Of a DNA stretch of 34,192 nt, positions 23,511 through 31,784 are shown piece after piece (within the stretch, counting starts at the first letter, position 1; each line of letters begins with the position of its first letter). The stretch spans positions 1 through 34,192 of the forward strand of contig JABURP010000080.1 in assembly GCA_014762645.1 (NCBI GenBank), written 5' to 3'. Made by a program: the position numbers and the translations under genes. Under the pieces are notes generated by a model. The model did no database searches. It was not told where the DNA came from and was given only the letters and a program-made list of their open reading frames with translations. Origin of the DNA: Crocinitomicaceae bacterium. GTDB taxonomy: Bacteria > Bacteroidota > Bacteroidia > Flavobacteriales_D > Crocinitomicaceae.

Positions 23511-24317
23511 TTATTCGTATTTGTTGAACAGTTTTTTCAAATTCATCTTATACAAAACCCGCTTTACAAAGTTCTTGGAACCTTCCTTTACTTCGGTTTT
23601 TATTTTCTTGGCTTTTCCCTCACTTGGGCGCGCTTTAAAAATCGTGTCGTGATACTTTACCCCTGGTGCAACATCTGTATAGAAATAGGAGTAAAAAGAC
23701 TTTCTGCTTTCTCCTTCAGGAACATGAATCGTATCGTATCCGTGAAATGAATAACGGCTACATTCAAAAATTACCGCACGATTAAGAATAGGCAGGGCCT
23801 TTCCAATCATTTCGGTTACATCTTCATTCCAAAACTCACAATGGCCTCCGTATTCTTCTTTCCAGTCTTTATTTAAAAAGATAAGCAGGTTTAACCTACG
23901 GTGTTTTTTTAAGGTGGGGTGAATGCTAAAATCCACATGAACATCCAGGTAACTCCCGTCAAATCCTTGATGAACTCCTGATCCTCTGTGATCATCCGGC
24001 AATATGAGGTCATCAATACCGGTTAATTTTGAAAAAGCGGCTTTAAATTTTTCAGTACGCAATTCATCTTTGAGTTGTGCAAATAAGGGATGATACTGAT
24101 CAAAGCCTGAACCTTCTGATTTTTGCTCGTTCAGGTTCTTGTAGCTTTTTCGCATCTGTTCCTTGGTAGGAAAGTTTTCGTACAATGTATCTGCAATGTC
24201 CGATTTCAAAAAATTGTCAATGACAATGTGAGGAAAACCCTTTGCACTTTTGAATTCATCATGCGTTTTTTTGAGCCAATCCTCATTGTATATTTTTTCG
24301 TCAAATACAGATTCCAT
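23511..24317 (-). CDS. 2-oxoglutarate/Fe(II)-dependent oxygenase
   Basis: The 268-residue protein is of the prolyl-4-hydroxylase-like 2OG-Fe(II) superfamily. The iron triad is H127-x-D129 ('YLDVHVDFSIHPT') and H192 ('RYSFHGYDTI'). The 2-oxoglutarate-binding Arg is R205 in 'ESRKSFYSYFYT'. Strand features 'RLNLLIFLNKDWKEEYGGHCEFWN' are typical. Substrates in this family include proteins, lipids and small molecules, and none can be chosen here. It lies 41 bp after the polysaccharide deacetylase gene on the same strand, so the two may share a transcript. Confidence 0.88.
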   Translation of the reverse strand: MESVFDEKIYNEDWLKKTHDEFKSAKGFPHIVIDNFLKSDIADTLYENFPTKEQMRKSYKNLNEQKSEGSGFDQYHPLFAQLKDELRTEKFKAAFSKLTGIDDLILPDDHRGSGVHQGFDGSYLDVHVDFSIHPTLKKHRRLNLLIFLNKDWKEEYGGHCEFWNEDVTEMIGKALPILNRAVIFECSRYSFHGYDTIHVPEGESRKSFYSYFYTDVAPGVKYHDTIFKARPSEGKAKKIKTEVKEGSKNFVKRVLYKMNLKKLFNKYE

Positions 24318-24358
24318 AGGGGGTTTTGTTTGTAGTGAGTAAAGTTAATTATTCTCCC

Positions 24359-24982
24359 TCATTTGCCGGGCAATGTTTTGAGGCTATATTGTTCCTCTTT
24401 CCAAAACTCCATTAGTTTCGGAAGATCATTTTTGAGTACTTCAAGGCATTTCTCACTGTCATGAAAAACGAAAATTGCTCCGTTTTTCGTTAAATCTTTC
24501 ATTTTTGTAATTCGTTTTTCTGAAGATAGATCCGCATCAAAATCATAGGCCATGACTGACCAAAATGCAACGGTGTATCCCTTTTTTTGGAGAGCCTTGA
24601 ATTGTTTTGGTTTTATCTTTCCATAAGGGGGCCTGTATAACCTGGACGGAATAAGTTCGGCTGCCTGTTCAACATTCTCCAAATAAGTAGCTAAAGTTGT
24701 TTTAATTCCATTGAGATGTTCCATTCCGTGATTTCCTACCTGATGTCCCTTATCGCGAATTGTCTTAAAAAGATCTGGATATTGTTTGACTTGTTTCCCC
24801 AAACAAAAAAAAGTTGCCTTTGCATTGTACTGATCCAGCAGCTCTAGTAAATAGGGTGTTGTAACCGGGTTTGGACCGTCATCAAAAGTTAAGTAGATGG
24901 AACGGTCATCCTGATAAAAAAAATCCCAAATGGCGCCTGGATATAACCATTTAAACCATTTGGGATTTTTATAAAATCTCAT
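24359..24982 (-). CDS. Polysaccharide deacetylase (NodB domain, CE4)
   Basis: The 207-residue protein has all main NodB-homology motifs: TFDDGP (D34, D35), the metal-binding H85-x3-H89 ('NHGMEH'), RPPYG (117-121), 'AYDFDAD' (145-151) and the catalytic His in 'VFHDS' (H174). CE4 enzymes remove N-acetyl groups from chitin-like polymers or peptidoglycan in a metal-dependent way. There is no signal peptide, so it may act on a cytoplasmic or membrane-associated precursor. It starts 8 bp after the DUF2723 gene, so it is co-transcribed with it. Confidence 0.92.
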   Translation of the reverse strand: MRFYKNPKWFKWLYPGAIWDFFYQDDRSIYLTFDDGPNPVTTPYLLELLDQYNAKATFFCLGKQVKQYPDLFKTIRDKGHQVGNHGMEHLNGIKTTLATYLENVEQAAELIPSRLYRPPYGKIKPKQFKALQKKGYTVAFWSVMAYDFDADLSSEKRITKMKDLTKNGAIFVFHDSEKCLEVLKNDLPKLMEFWKEEQYSLKTLPGK

Positions 24983-24990
24983 GCAATTAT

Positions 24991-27900
24991 TTAGATCATT
25001 ATGCCCATGGACATATAAAGATCCTTATAGGCCTGGAAGAAACCATCAAAGGTTGCTCCAATAGTTTTCATTGCTGAAGGGCTCTGACGTTTAATTGGGT
25101 TCAAGCCTTTCTTCACTTTATTCGTGATTGTAATAAATCGTTGAGTGACCAAATCCTGGTAATCAGTATCACTTGAATAAAGTGTCACTGCCTGATAAAG
25201 TGAGAATACCCCTCGATACGTATCAAACATGTCCTGAATCATCAATGCTGAGAACTCAGGATCAACCGAAAGGTAATAATCCAGGTCTTCTTCATATACG
25301 TCCAGTGTTCGATCACAATATTGCTTGCCGTTCTCTTCATTTCCGGCAGCAAAGTACGCCGAGACAATTGAAGGCATTACCCGACCAAACGGTACGTTAA
25401 ACTCAGGCATAACCTCAAAACATCTGTCCAACACAGCAGTAACTTTTACTGAGTTGGAGTCAATAACTTCCTGAGCTTTGGCTAATTCAGAATCTACATC
25501 AATCGGTCTAAATGAACCATATGGTGTTTTGATCTCTTGCTCAGGATCTATATCCTGCATTTTCACCTGATTGAGTATGTCAATTTTATTTTGAGCATCC
25601 TCAATTTCTTCTACATACGCATCTGCTAAAACAGAGAATTGAACACGATAATTATTCGTAAGTCTTCGGGTATAATAATCTACCAAAACACCTTCTTTGT
25701 TCATGTTCCCCCAAAGGAATACGTTCATTAAGTTATCGTACATCTTAGGTTTGTTGATCTCACCTAATGAATTCGGATTTCTGTTACGCTTCACTTCAAT
25801 CGGAACAAGTTTGTAGACCAATCCTTCTGCATAGAAATATTTGGTCAGCCCAAGGTAGGTTGCTGAGCTGGCAGAGCTTGCAAAATATATTGGTCGATCC
25901 CAGTTAAAATGAGCAACCATATCCAGGATCATCAAGTCTGCCTTGAAGATGGTTTGTTTTGGTATGCGCCATTTCAATTGATCCACAATTCGGTCCGCAT
26001 CACGTTCATCAACAATACCGTTGGCAAGAACTTTTTCTTTATCAACTTCAATGGTCAACCCTTTTGATGGTAAAATGAATAAACCTCTGTCTTCAAGGTT
26101 GTTTTCATCATGCAGATAGTCCATTGCAACATCAGCCGGTAAATAATCAAATGCATCATTGAACGTTATCAGGATATCCTGAATAGTTTGTAGTTGTTGC
26201 ATTTGTAAACCATATACTGATTCCCCTGTGGTTTGATTGACAGATCCCAGAATATTAAAGACCAGGTTTCTGAATTCGTAATACGTGTTTGTGGTATCAA
26301 ATCCAGGTAGCGCGGCATAAATTTCCGGTTCTTTTTCCGGGAAAGCAGACTGAGCCAGTACTCCCGTCAAGTTCTTACATGCAGTTTTAAATGCCGGTTT
26401 AAAGAGATCAGGATTAAGCGTCATCTTTAAATCCAGAATTTTCTTCCATTTATCAGTAATACCACTATTACCCATTGTCAGTTCATTGGTTCCCAGAACA
26501 TATAAGTAATCCAGGTGTCCGTTCTGACGGTATTGGTCTTCACTAAATGAAATTGGAAGAGGTTCCGAATCGTAAGCCTGGCGAGTCATTTGCTCGGTGT
26601 ACCAATCTGTATTCAATAAGCTGAGGTTACAAACACGAACAGAAGTTTTAATGCCTTCTACTTCCTGCAGGTACCATAATGGGAACGTATCGTTATCACC
26701 ATTGGTATAAACAATTGCGTTGTCATCACAACTTATTAAGTAATTGTAGGCAAGGGCTCGTGCGGTGTATCGGTCACTTCTGTCGTGATCATCCCATCCT
26801 TCTGCACCCATTATAAGCGGTACAGGCAAGAGTAGGGCAGTGGCCAACATGGCGGCCGTCCCTTCCTTTTTAATAGATTTTCGTAAATAAATAAAGAGTG
26901 CATTAAGCCCAACGATTACTACGGTAATGTAGATCATACTGGTAAACACAGCCATTCCTCCTATTGCAAATACAATACTGGCGCCAGCTAGAATCGCCCC
27001 AATGTAAATCAACTCTTTCCAAGCCATGCTCTTGAAGGATTCATAAAGTGCGAGCACCGAAAGACCAATATATATAGAGAATGCGTAGAAGGATGCCGCA
27101 TAGGCATAGTCCCTTTCCCGCGGTTCTATTGGTTTCTGATTCAGGTAAACGATAATGGCTAAACCTGTCAGTAGGAAGAGTAGCATGATGATCCACCAGC
27201 TACGTGTAGCCTTCGTAAGAGTAAATATGAAACCAACTAACCCCAGGATAAGTGGCAGCATATAAAATTTGTTGTGAGATGGATTGTTGGTAATAAAACC
27301 AGGTGCTTTTGTCTGATCACCCACATGGTGTTTGTCAATAAAATTTAAACCGGATATCCAGTTTCCATCTCTTGGCCCGCCGTGTCCTTGTTCATCTGAT
27401 TGTCTTCCGGAGAAGTTCCACATAAAGTACCGCCAATACATCCAGTTGATCTGGTAGCTGCCAAAATATTTAAGGTTTTCACCCATAGTTGGCGCTCGGT
27501 TTCCGGTATGACCTGACCACTGTTTGTAACCTTGAACGTGTCTTGCTTCAGAGCTGTACATTCTTGGGAAGAAGGTGCAGTGCTCTGGCTCGTACTTAGG
27601 TTTACCATTCGTTCCGTCAAAGGTTTTGAAGTATTTCTCTACTACTTCTCCGCCGTGTTCAGCCGCATATTTTTTTGCGTCTTCTTCTTTTTCGTATCCT
27701 TTAATTTCTTTACCCGTTCTGGTTTTAACGACAAACAAGCGCTGGTAAACATCATTTCTGTCATACCATTCTTTTCTGTCTTTAACGGGCTCAGCTGTAA
27801 AATACTGTCCGTATAAAATAGGCCAGTCACCGTACTGCTCACGTTCCAGATAGGCTTGTAAACTTACCAGGTTTTCCGGGTCGTTTTCATCCAATGGCGG

Positions 27901-28938
27901 GTTTGCATTTGATCGGATAACGATCATGGCAAAGCAGGAATATCCAATGAATATCATGGTTCCACACCAGGTAATAGTATTCATTAGTGGATTCTTTCGC
28001 TTTCTTGAATACCACAACAACCCAACGATAATGCTGGTTAGCAGCACAAAAAAGAAAACAGTACCTGCGTTGAATGGCATGCCCAGTCCGTTTACGAACT
28101 TACGCTCCATCCATCCTGCTAACTCAACAGATTTTGGAATAATAACCGATTGAATAATACCTAAGGCAACAATACCAATCACACCGGTAAGGATAAATCC
28201 ACCTGCGGTAATTGTTTTATATTTTCTGAAGTATATAACATAGGCAATTGCCGGGATACAAAGTAGGTTCAAGAGGTGAACACCAATGGATAGACCTACC
28301 ATAAAAAAGATAAAGATCAACCAACGGTCTTCATTTTTACTTTGAATTTCTTCGTTATCCGGAAAATCTTCTTTGTCTTGTAATTCGCTATCCCACTTGA
28401 AAATAGCCCAAAAAACAATAGCTGTAAAGAAAGAAGACATGGCGTATACCTCACCCTCTACTGCAGAGAACCAGAATGTGTCTGTAAAGGTGTAGGCAAG
28501 CGATCCAATCAGGGCAGAGCCAAGGATGGCCCATTTGTACCCATCCGTCATTTCTTTTTTGCCAGATGCTTTCTTTTCATCTGCATCCGCATCATTGTCT
28601 TTCTTAAATAGTGATATTTCCGGGTAAAGAGCAATCTTTTTCCCGATCATAGTAATGGTCCAGAATAAGAACAAAATACTAAAGGAACTTGCCAGAGCAG
28701 ACATGAGGTTGATCATCATTGCCGCATTCTCTGGTGATGCGAACATAGAGAACAGCCTTCCCATCATCATGTATAGTGGTGCTCCCGGCGGGTGACCTAC
28801 TTCCAATTTGTATGATGTGGTAATGTACTCTCCACAATCCCACAAACTTGCGGTGGGTTCAATAGTCCAGGCGTAAACGATCGTAGCAAAGATGAAGACG
28901 CCCCATCCTATGTAGTTATTCAGTTTCTTATAGTCCAT
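24991..28938 (-). CDS. DUF2723 GT-C-type membrane glycosyltransferase
   Basis: The 1315-residue protein has an N-terminal part with many membrane helices and a large soluble C-terminal region. The DUF2723 start is clear: after the first helix comes 'TIEPTASLWDCGEYITTSYKLEVGHPPGAPLYMMMGRLFS', with acidic residues D34 and E37 in the first external loop where GT-C enzymes have their catalytic acid. A further helix cluster lies at about 560-720, and the remainder is soluble. Human TMEM260, a protein O-mannosyltransferase, carries the same domain, so O-glycosylation of exported proteins is a reasonable inference. The downstream deacetylase fits a glycan role. Confidence 0.88.
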   Translation of the reverse strand: MDYKKLNNYIGWGVFIFATIVYAWTIEPTASLWDCGEYITTSYKLEVGHPPGAPLYMMMGRLFSMFASPENAAMMINLMSALASSFSILFLFWTITMIGKKIALYPEISLFKKDNDADADEKKASGKKEMTDGYKWAILGSALIGSLAYTFTDTFWFSAVEGEVYAMSSFFTAIVFWAIFKWDSELQDKEDFPDNEEIQSKNEDRWLIFIFFMVGLSIGVHLLNLLCIPAIAYVIYFRKYKTITAGGFILTGVIGIVALGIIQSVIIPKSVELAGWMERKFVNGLGMPFNAGTVFFFVLLTSIIVGLLWYSRKRKNPLMNTITWCGTMIFIGYSCFAMIVIRSNANPPLDENDPENLVSLQAYLEREQYGDWPILYGQYFTAEPVKDRKEWYDRNDVYQRLFVVKTRTGKEIKGYEKEEDAKKYAAEHGGEVVEKYFKTFDGTNGKPKYEPEHCTFFPRMYSSEARHVQGYKQWSGHTGNRAPTMGENLKYFGSYQINWMYWRYFMWNFSGRQSDEQGHGGPRDGNWISGLNFIDKHHVGDQTKAPGFITNNPSHNKFYMLPLILGLVGFIFTLTKATRSWWIIMLLFLLTGLAIIVYLNQKPIEPRERDYAYAASFYAFSIYIGLSVLALYESFKSMAWKELIYIGAILAGASIVFAIGGMAVFTSMIYITVVIVGLNALFIYLRKSIKKEGTAAMLATALLLPVPLIMGAEGWDDHDRSDRYTARALAYNYLISCDDNAIVYTNGDNDTFPLWYLQEVEGIKTSVRVCNLSLLNTDWYTEQMTRQAYDSEPLPISFSEDQYRQNGHLDYLYVLGTNELTMGNSGITDKWKKILDLKMTLNPDLFKPAFKTACKNLTGVLAQSAFPEKEPEIYAALPGFDTTNTYYEFRNLVFNILGSVNQTTGESVYGLQMQQLQTIQDILITFNDAFDYLPADVAMDYLHDENNLEDRGLFILPSKGLTIEVDKEKVLANGIVDERDADRIVDQLKWRIPKQTIFKADLMILDMVAHFNWDRPIYFASSASSATYLGLTKYFYAEGLVYKLVPIEVKRNRNPNSLGEINKPKMYDNLMNVFLWGNMNKEGVLVDYYTRRLTNNYRVQFSVLADAYVEEIEDAQNKIDILNQVKMQDIDPEQEIKTPYGSFRPIDVDSELAKAQEVIDSNSVKVTAVLDRCFEVMPEFNVPFGRVMPSIVSAYFAAGNEENGKQYCDRTLDVYEEDLDYYLSVDPEFSALMIQDMFDTYRGVFSLYQAVTLYSSDTDYQDLVTQRFITITNKVKKGLNPIKRQSPSAMKTIGATFDGFFQAYKDLYMSMGIMI

Positions 28939-29127
28939 ATTAGTAGATTAAATAGCCTTCCGCAAGTGGCTGTTCTTCATGCTTGTATTTTAGAAGTAAC
29001 AACCAAACTCATCTGCGGCGTAGCTGCGAATTTAAAAATATATTTGGTAGGAATTTTCTTAAAAAACTGTAAAAGGAAGCGTGAGGTTGTATACAGAGCC
29101 AATAATTAAGTTTTTTTATGATATTTA

Positions 29128-29158
29128 TTGAAGATTGAAAATTTTTGATTTAAATTTG
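29128..29158 (+). promoter_or_regulatory. Promoter of the tRNA-Gln transcript
   Basis: TTG (29128-29130), 20-nt spacer, TAAATTTG (29151-29158) is an exact -33/-7 Bacteroidota promoter. It drives transcription through the broken tRNA copy and into the intact tRNA-Gln, with the terminator at 29356-29381 ending the unit. Confidence 0.65.
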
Positions 29159-29191
29159 CAGCCCCTCTCGCAAAAGGTCGTGAGGATTTTT

Positions 29192-29258
29192 ATTGTCCCA
29201 TGGTGTAACCTACCTACGTTACACTACGGAAGGCAAGCTGGCAACACAACGGTGTTCC
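29192..29258 (+). pseudogene. Broken 5' copy of tRNA-Gln
   Basis: ATTGTCCCATGGTGTAAC at 29192-29209 is identical to 29276-29293, the start of the intact tRNA-Gln. CTGGCAACAC at 29238-29247 is identical to 29293-29302, the D-loop and D-stem. Between the two parts is an insert of 28-29 bp, and after the second part the sequence no longer resembles tRNA. The insert creates a 7-bp inverted repeat GTGTAAC / GTTACAC (29203-29209, 29218-29224). It is a decayed partial duplication or a scar of an earlier integration. Confidence 0.65.
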
Positions 29259-29277
29259 ATATTAAAAAAACATTAAT

Positions 29278-29350
29278 TGTCCCATGGTGTAACTGGCAAC
29301 ACGTCTGGTTTTGGTCCAGAAGAGTCTAGGTTCGAGCCCTAGTGGGACAA
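29278..29350 (+). tRNA. tRNA-Gln(UUG)
   Basis: A full cloverleaf of 73 nt can be drawn. The acceptor is TGTCCCA/TGGGACA (7 bp), the D arm GTGT...ACAC, the anticodon arm TCTGG-TTTTGGT-CCAGA with anticodon TTG, and the T arm CTAGG-TTCGAGC-CCTAG. The discriminator base is A and CCA is not encoded. The U1-A72 pair is typical of tRNA-Gln. It sits directly upstream of an integrase gene and is the probable attachment site of the element. Confidence 0.95.
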
Positions 29351-29355
29351 CAAGA

Positions 29356-29381
29356 GGCACTCAGAAATGAGTGCCTTTTTT
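29356..29381 (+). terminator. Rho-independent terminator of tRNA-Gln
   Basis: GGCACTCA (29356-29363) pairs perfectly with TGAGTGCC (29368-29375) around a GAAA tetraloop and is followed by six T residues. It begins 5 nt after the tRNA. Confidence 0.92.
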
Positions 29382-29471
29382 GTTATCTATCAACAAATAA
29401 AAGGGAATCCAGCAATTTTAGTGAGTTTGTGATTTTTGAGGAAATCAAATAAAAACAAACGATATGGTAAA

Positions 29472-29523
29472 AATCAGACAACAAATCAGACAACAAGATC
29501 TGATTAGTTTCTGTTGTCTGATT
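29472..29523. repeat. Three copies of a 12-bp motif upstream of the integrase
   Basis: AATCAGACAACA is repeated head to tail at 29472-29483 and 29484-29495, and its exact inverted copy TGTTGTCTGATT lies at 29512-29523. A half-site CTGATT lies at 29500-29505. A 15-bp inverted repeat CGTAAAT-A-ATTTACG follows at 29527-29541. Such clusters near integrases are often arm-type sites for recombinase or excisionase, or autoregulatory operators. Neither role is shown here. Confidence 0.75.
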
Positions 29524-29620
29524 CTGCGTAAATAATTTACGTACCTGGGTTGTAGCATTGTGTCAATTATCGTGTTTACGTTTTGCGACTAGCAAAATTG
29601 TAACATTTAAACACAGTAAT

Positions 29621-30889
29621 ATGAACACAAGTCAGAAATTCAACACGCTATTTCACATCAATAAGCAACGAATTAAAAATGGTACAGCTCCATTGTACTT
29701 AAGAGTTTATGTCAATGGAACGAGATCAGAAATCTCCACACCTTTTAGAGTTGCTCCAGAAGATTGGGATATCAAACAGCAAAGAATAAAGTCCGGCAGA
29801 AAGGATGCTTTAGTAGTTAACGTATTCTTAGATGAGGCAAAAAGCAAGTTGAATAAGATCTTCGTTTTATCAGTTACAGCTGGTGAGGTTATTAATGCAA
29901 AGAAACTTCGGGCCAGATTCCAAGGAAAGGAAGAAGAAAAACCTGAATGCAAGACGATCATTGATGCTTTTGAATACCATAACAAGAAAATGGAGGAGAA
30001 AGTGAAAATTGGTAAAATCACCCGCAAAACTCTGTTGAGATATCAGTCCACACAAAAGAAGCTGGTCATATTCATGGAGCGTCAATATAAGGTGGACAAC
30101 ATGCCTTTAAAAGATATGCGGCTTTCATTCATTACAGAGTTTGATCATTATCTGTTAACAGTTGAGAAGCTGCAGGCGAATACAGCTCACAAGATCATCA
30201 AGATTGTAAAGAAGATCATGAATCAAGCGGTTGCTCTTGATTGGATTCCTTCTAACCCATTTAATCAATTCAAATGCAGTTACAAGAATCCTGAAAGAAT
30301 TGTGCTGACTCAAACGGAGATTGATAAACTCAAAAACAAGGAGCTGAAAATTCAAAGGCTTGAAGAGGTGAGGGATATTTTCATTTTTCAATGTTATACC
30401 GGTTTCGCTTATACCGATCTCTACAACTTCAAAAGAAATGATGTAGTGATTGGTATTGATGGAGATTATTGGTTGAGTACTTATCGTCAAAAAACGGGTA
30501 CAAAAGAGAACGTTCCGCTACTTCCGGTGGCTCTAGAGATCATTGAAAAGTACAAGGATCATCCGGATTGCGTGAGTAAAAACAAGTTGCTCCCAGTAAA
30601 CTCAAATTATCGCTACAATGCCTATCTACAGGAGTTAGCCGATTTATGTGGTATTGATAAAAAGATCACCACTCATATTGCACGTCACACATTCGCAACA
30701 ACCATTACCCTTTCCAATGGAGTTCCCATTGAAACGGTTTCAAAAATGTTAGGTCATACCAGACTAGCCACCACGCAGATTTATGCAAAAGTTCTGGAGG
30801 ATAAAGTAAGCCAGGACATGCGTGTTTTAAAGGAAAAACTCAATCAACAGGATGAGGTTCAAAAAGAAAAAAAGCAGATCGTAAGCTGA
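29621..30889 (+). CDS. Tyrosine-type site-specific integrase (Bacteroidota element)
   Basis: The 422-residue product has an N-terminal arm-binding domain ('FHINKQRIKNGTAPLYLRVYVNGTRSEISTPFRV'), a SAM-like core-binding domain (about 110-205) and a catalytic domain (about 225-400). The catalytic set includes K291, H352-x-x-R355, H379 and nucleophile Y388. The usual Arg I position in 'TGFAYTDL' is Ala263, a substitution familiar in CTnDOT-like integrases. ATG 29621 is chosen: the frame extends upstream to 29558, but the added residues do not fit the family. Its place 270 bp after tRNA-Gln marks an integrated element. Confidence 0.93.
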   Translation: MNTSQKFNTLFHINKQRIKNGTAPLYLRVYVNGTRSEISTPFRVAPEDWDIKQQRIKSGRKDALVVNVFLDEAKSKLNKIFVLSVTAGEVINAKKLRARFQGKEEEKPECKTIIDAFEYHNKKMEEKVKIGKITRKTLLRYQSTQKKLVIFMERQYKVDNMPLKDMRLSFITEFDHYLLTVEKLQANTAHKIIKIVKKIMNQAVALDWIPSNPFNQFKCSYKNPERIVLTQTEIDKLKNKELKIQRLEEVRDIFIFQCYTGFAYTDLYNFKRNDVVIGIDGDYWLSTYRQKTGTKENVPLLPVALEIIEKYKDHPDCVSKNKLLPVNSNYRYNAYLQELADLCGIDKKITTHIARHTFATTITLSNGVPIETVSKMLGHTRLATTQIYAKVLEDKVSQDMRVLKEKLNQQDEVQKEKKQIVS

Positions 30890-30898
30890 TTACGTAGT

Positions 30899-30947
30899 AG
30901 GGTTAGATCTTTGATTTTGCTATCGGTACAAATGAAAGACTAACCCT
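30899..30947. repeat. Imperfect inverted repeat between int and the rteC-like gene
   Basis: AGGGTTAGATCTTT (30899-30912) and AAAGACTAACCCT (30935-30947) are inverted copies differing by one extra base, separated by 22 nt. The repeat ends 16 bp before the rteC-like start, so it could form a leader stem-loop or a protein-binding site controlling it. Confidence 0.6.
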
Positions 30948-30962
30948 TTAACTACAAAGCTT

Positions 30963-31784
30963 ATGCAAGACTACATAGCAGCGACCAAATCTCTTTGTGA
31001 TGAGTTGGAGCAGTTGCACCTTGATGAACCAGATATCAATAACAGAACAACAAAAGCTGCTAAGCTGATCCGGAAAGTTTTAACAGCCTTCAGAAAGCAA
31101 ATCAACAATGGTGGGTTTCAATCTGAGGATGATGAGATCCATTTTTTCAAGTATGTAAAACCAAGAGTGAATTCATACCTCATCTTCTTTTCTGTATTGG
31201 CAGAAATTGAAACAGAAAAATTACTGGCTAGCGAAAAAGAATTGACTTGTTGTATTGAAAAGAAGGAAAGAATGTTCCGTTATATCATGCGGGAGAATAG
31301 GGAATTTGTAACTTACTACAGGGCTGGACTTACACACCTAGATAGAATCTACTTTCTGCGTGGCACCAACCTTATCACCTTGTCAAAACATAGTACTCGA
31401 CAGCTGGATGATCCTGAATTCAACACTTCGCATGATGGGGTAGCTGCCAACATACTTGCATTTGATCTATTCCAAAGGCATCTTTCACCTAAACCAGAAC
31501 TACCAATATTCAACCAAGTTAAACCCAAGTTGAAATGGACCGCTAATAAGTTAGACCTGGTTGAATTGATTTATGCGCTTCAGGCATCAGGAGCTCTCAA
31601 CTATGGTGAAGCTGAATTGAAAGATATATGCAGTTCTTTTGAACAGATATTTCAGATCAAAGTGGGTGACTTATATAGATCTTTTCATGACATCTCAAAT
31701 CGAAAGAAACAACAAGTGAAGTTTGTTAATAAACTTGAAAGTTGTATTCATAAAAAGATAGAAGAACTTGACGGTGTTTTCTGA
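30963..31784 (+). CDS. rteC: RteC-domain protein of the mobile element
   Basis: The 273-residue protein matches RteC of CTnDOT-type Bacteroides elements: 'FFKYVKPRVNSYLIFFSVLAEIETEKL', 'YYRAGLTHLDRIYFLRG', 'DPEFNTSHDGVAANILAFDLFQRHL' and 'LKWTANKLDLVELIYALQASGALNYG'. The C-terminal part carries the winged-helix-like domain. In CTnDOT, RteC activates the excision operon in response to the RteAB two-component system. No RteA/B or exc genes are visible here, so a trimmed regulatory set or a different trigger is likely. The stop is followed at once by the stop of the opposing HNH gene. Confidence 0.9.
   Translation: MQDYIAATKSLCDELEQLHLDEPDINNRTTKAAKLIRKVLTAFRKQINNGGFQSEDDEIHFFKYVKPRVNSYLIFFSVLAEIETEKLLASEKELTCCIEKKERMFRYIMRENREFVTYYRAGLTHLDRIYFLRGTNLITLSKHSTRQLDDPEFNTSHDGVAANILAFDLFQRHLSPKPELPIFNQVKPKLKWTANKLDLVELIYALQASGALNYGEAELKDICSSFEQIFQIKVGDLYRSFHDISNRKKQQVKFVNKLESCIHKKIEELDGVF

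Larger units (their letters stand above)
28939..29277. other. 339-bp intergenic region upstream of tRNA-Gln
   Basis: It holds the leader of the DUF2723 gene on the minus side, the tRNA promoter (29128-29158) and a broken tRNA-Gln 5' copy (29192-29258). I see no protein-coding gene. A short plus-strand reading frame across the tRNA is not credible. Confidence 0.6.

Noticed and set aside
29135-29329. Plus-strand 64-codon ORF across the tRNA region
   Set aside because: It runs through the tRNA promoter and tRNA-Gln and has no protein-like features.
29558-29620. Upstream in-frame extension of the integrase
   Set aside because: The extra 21 residues do not fit the arm-binding domain start; ATG 29621 gives the usual N terminus.
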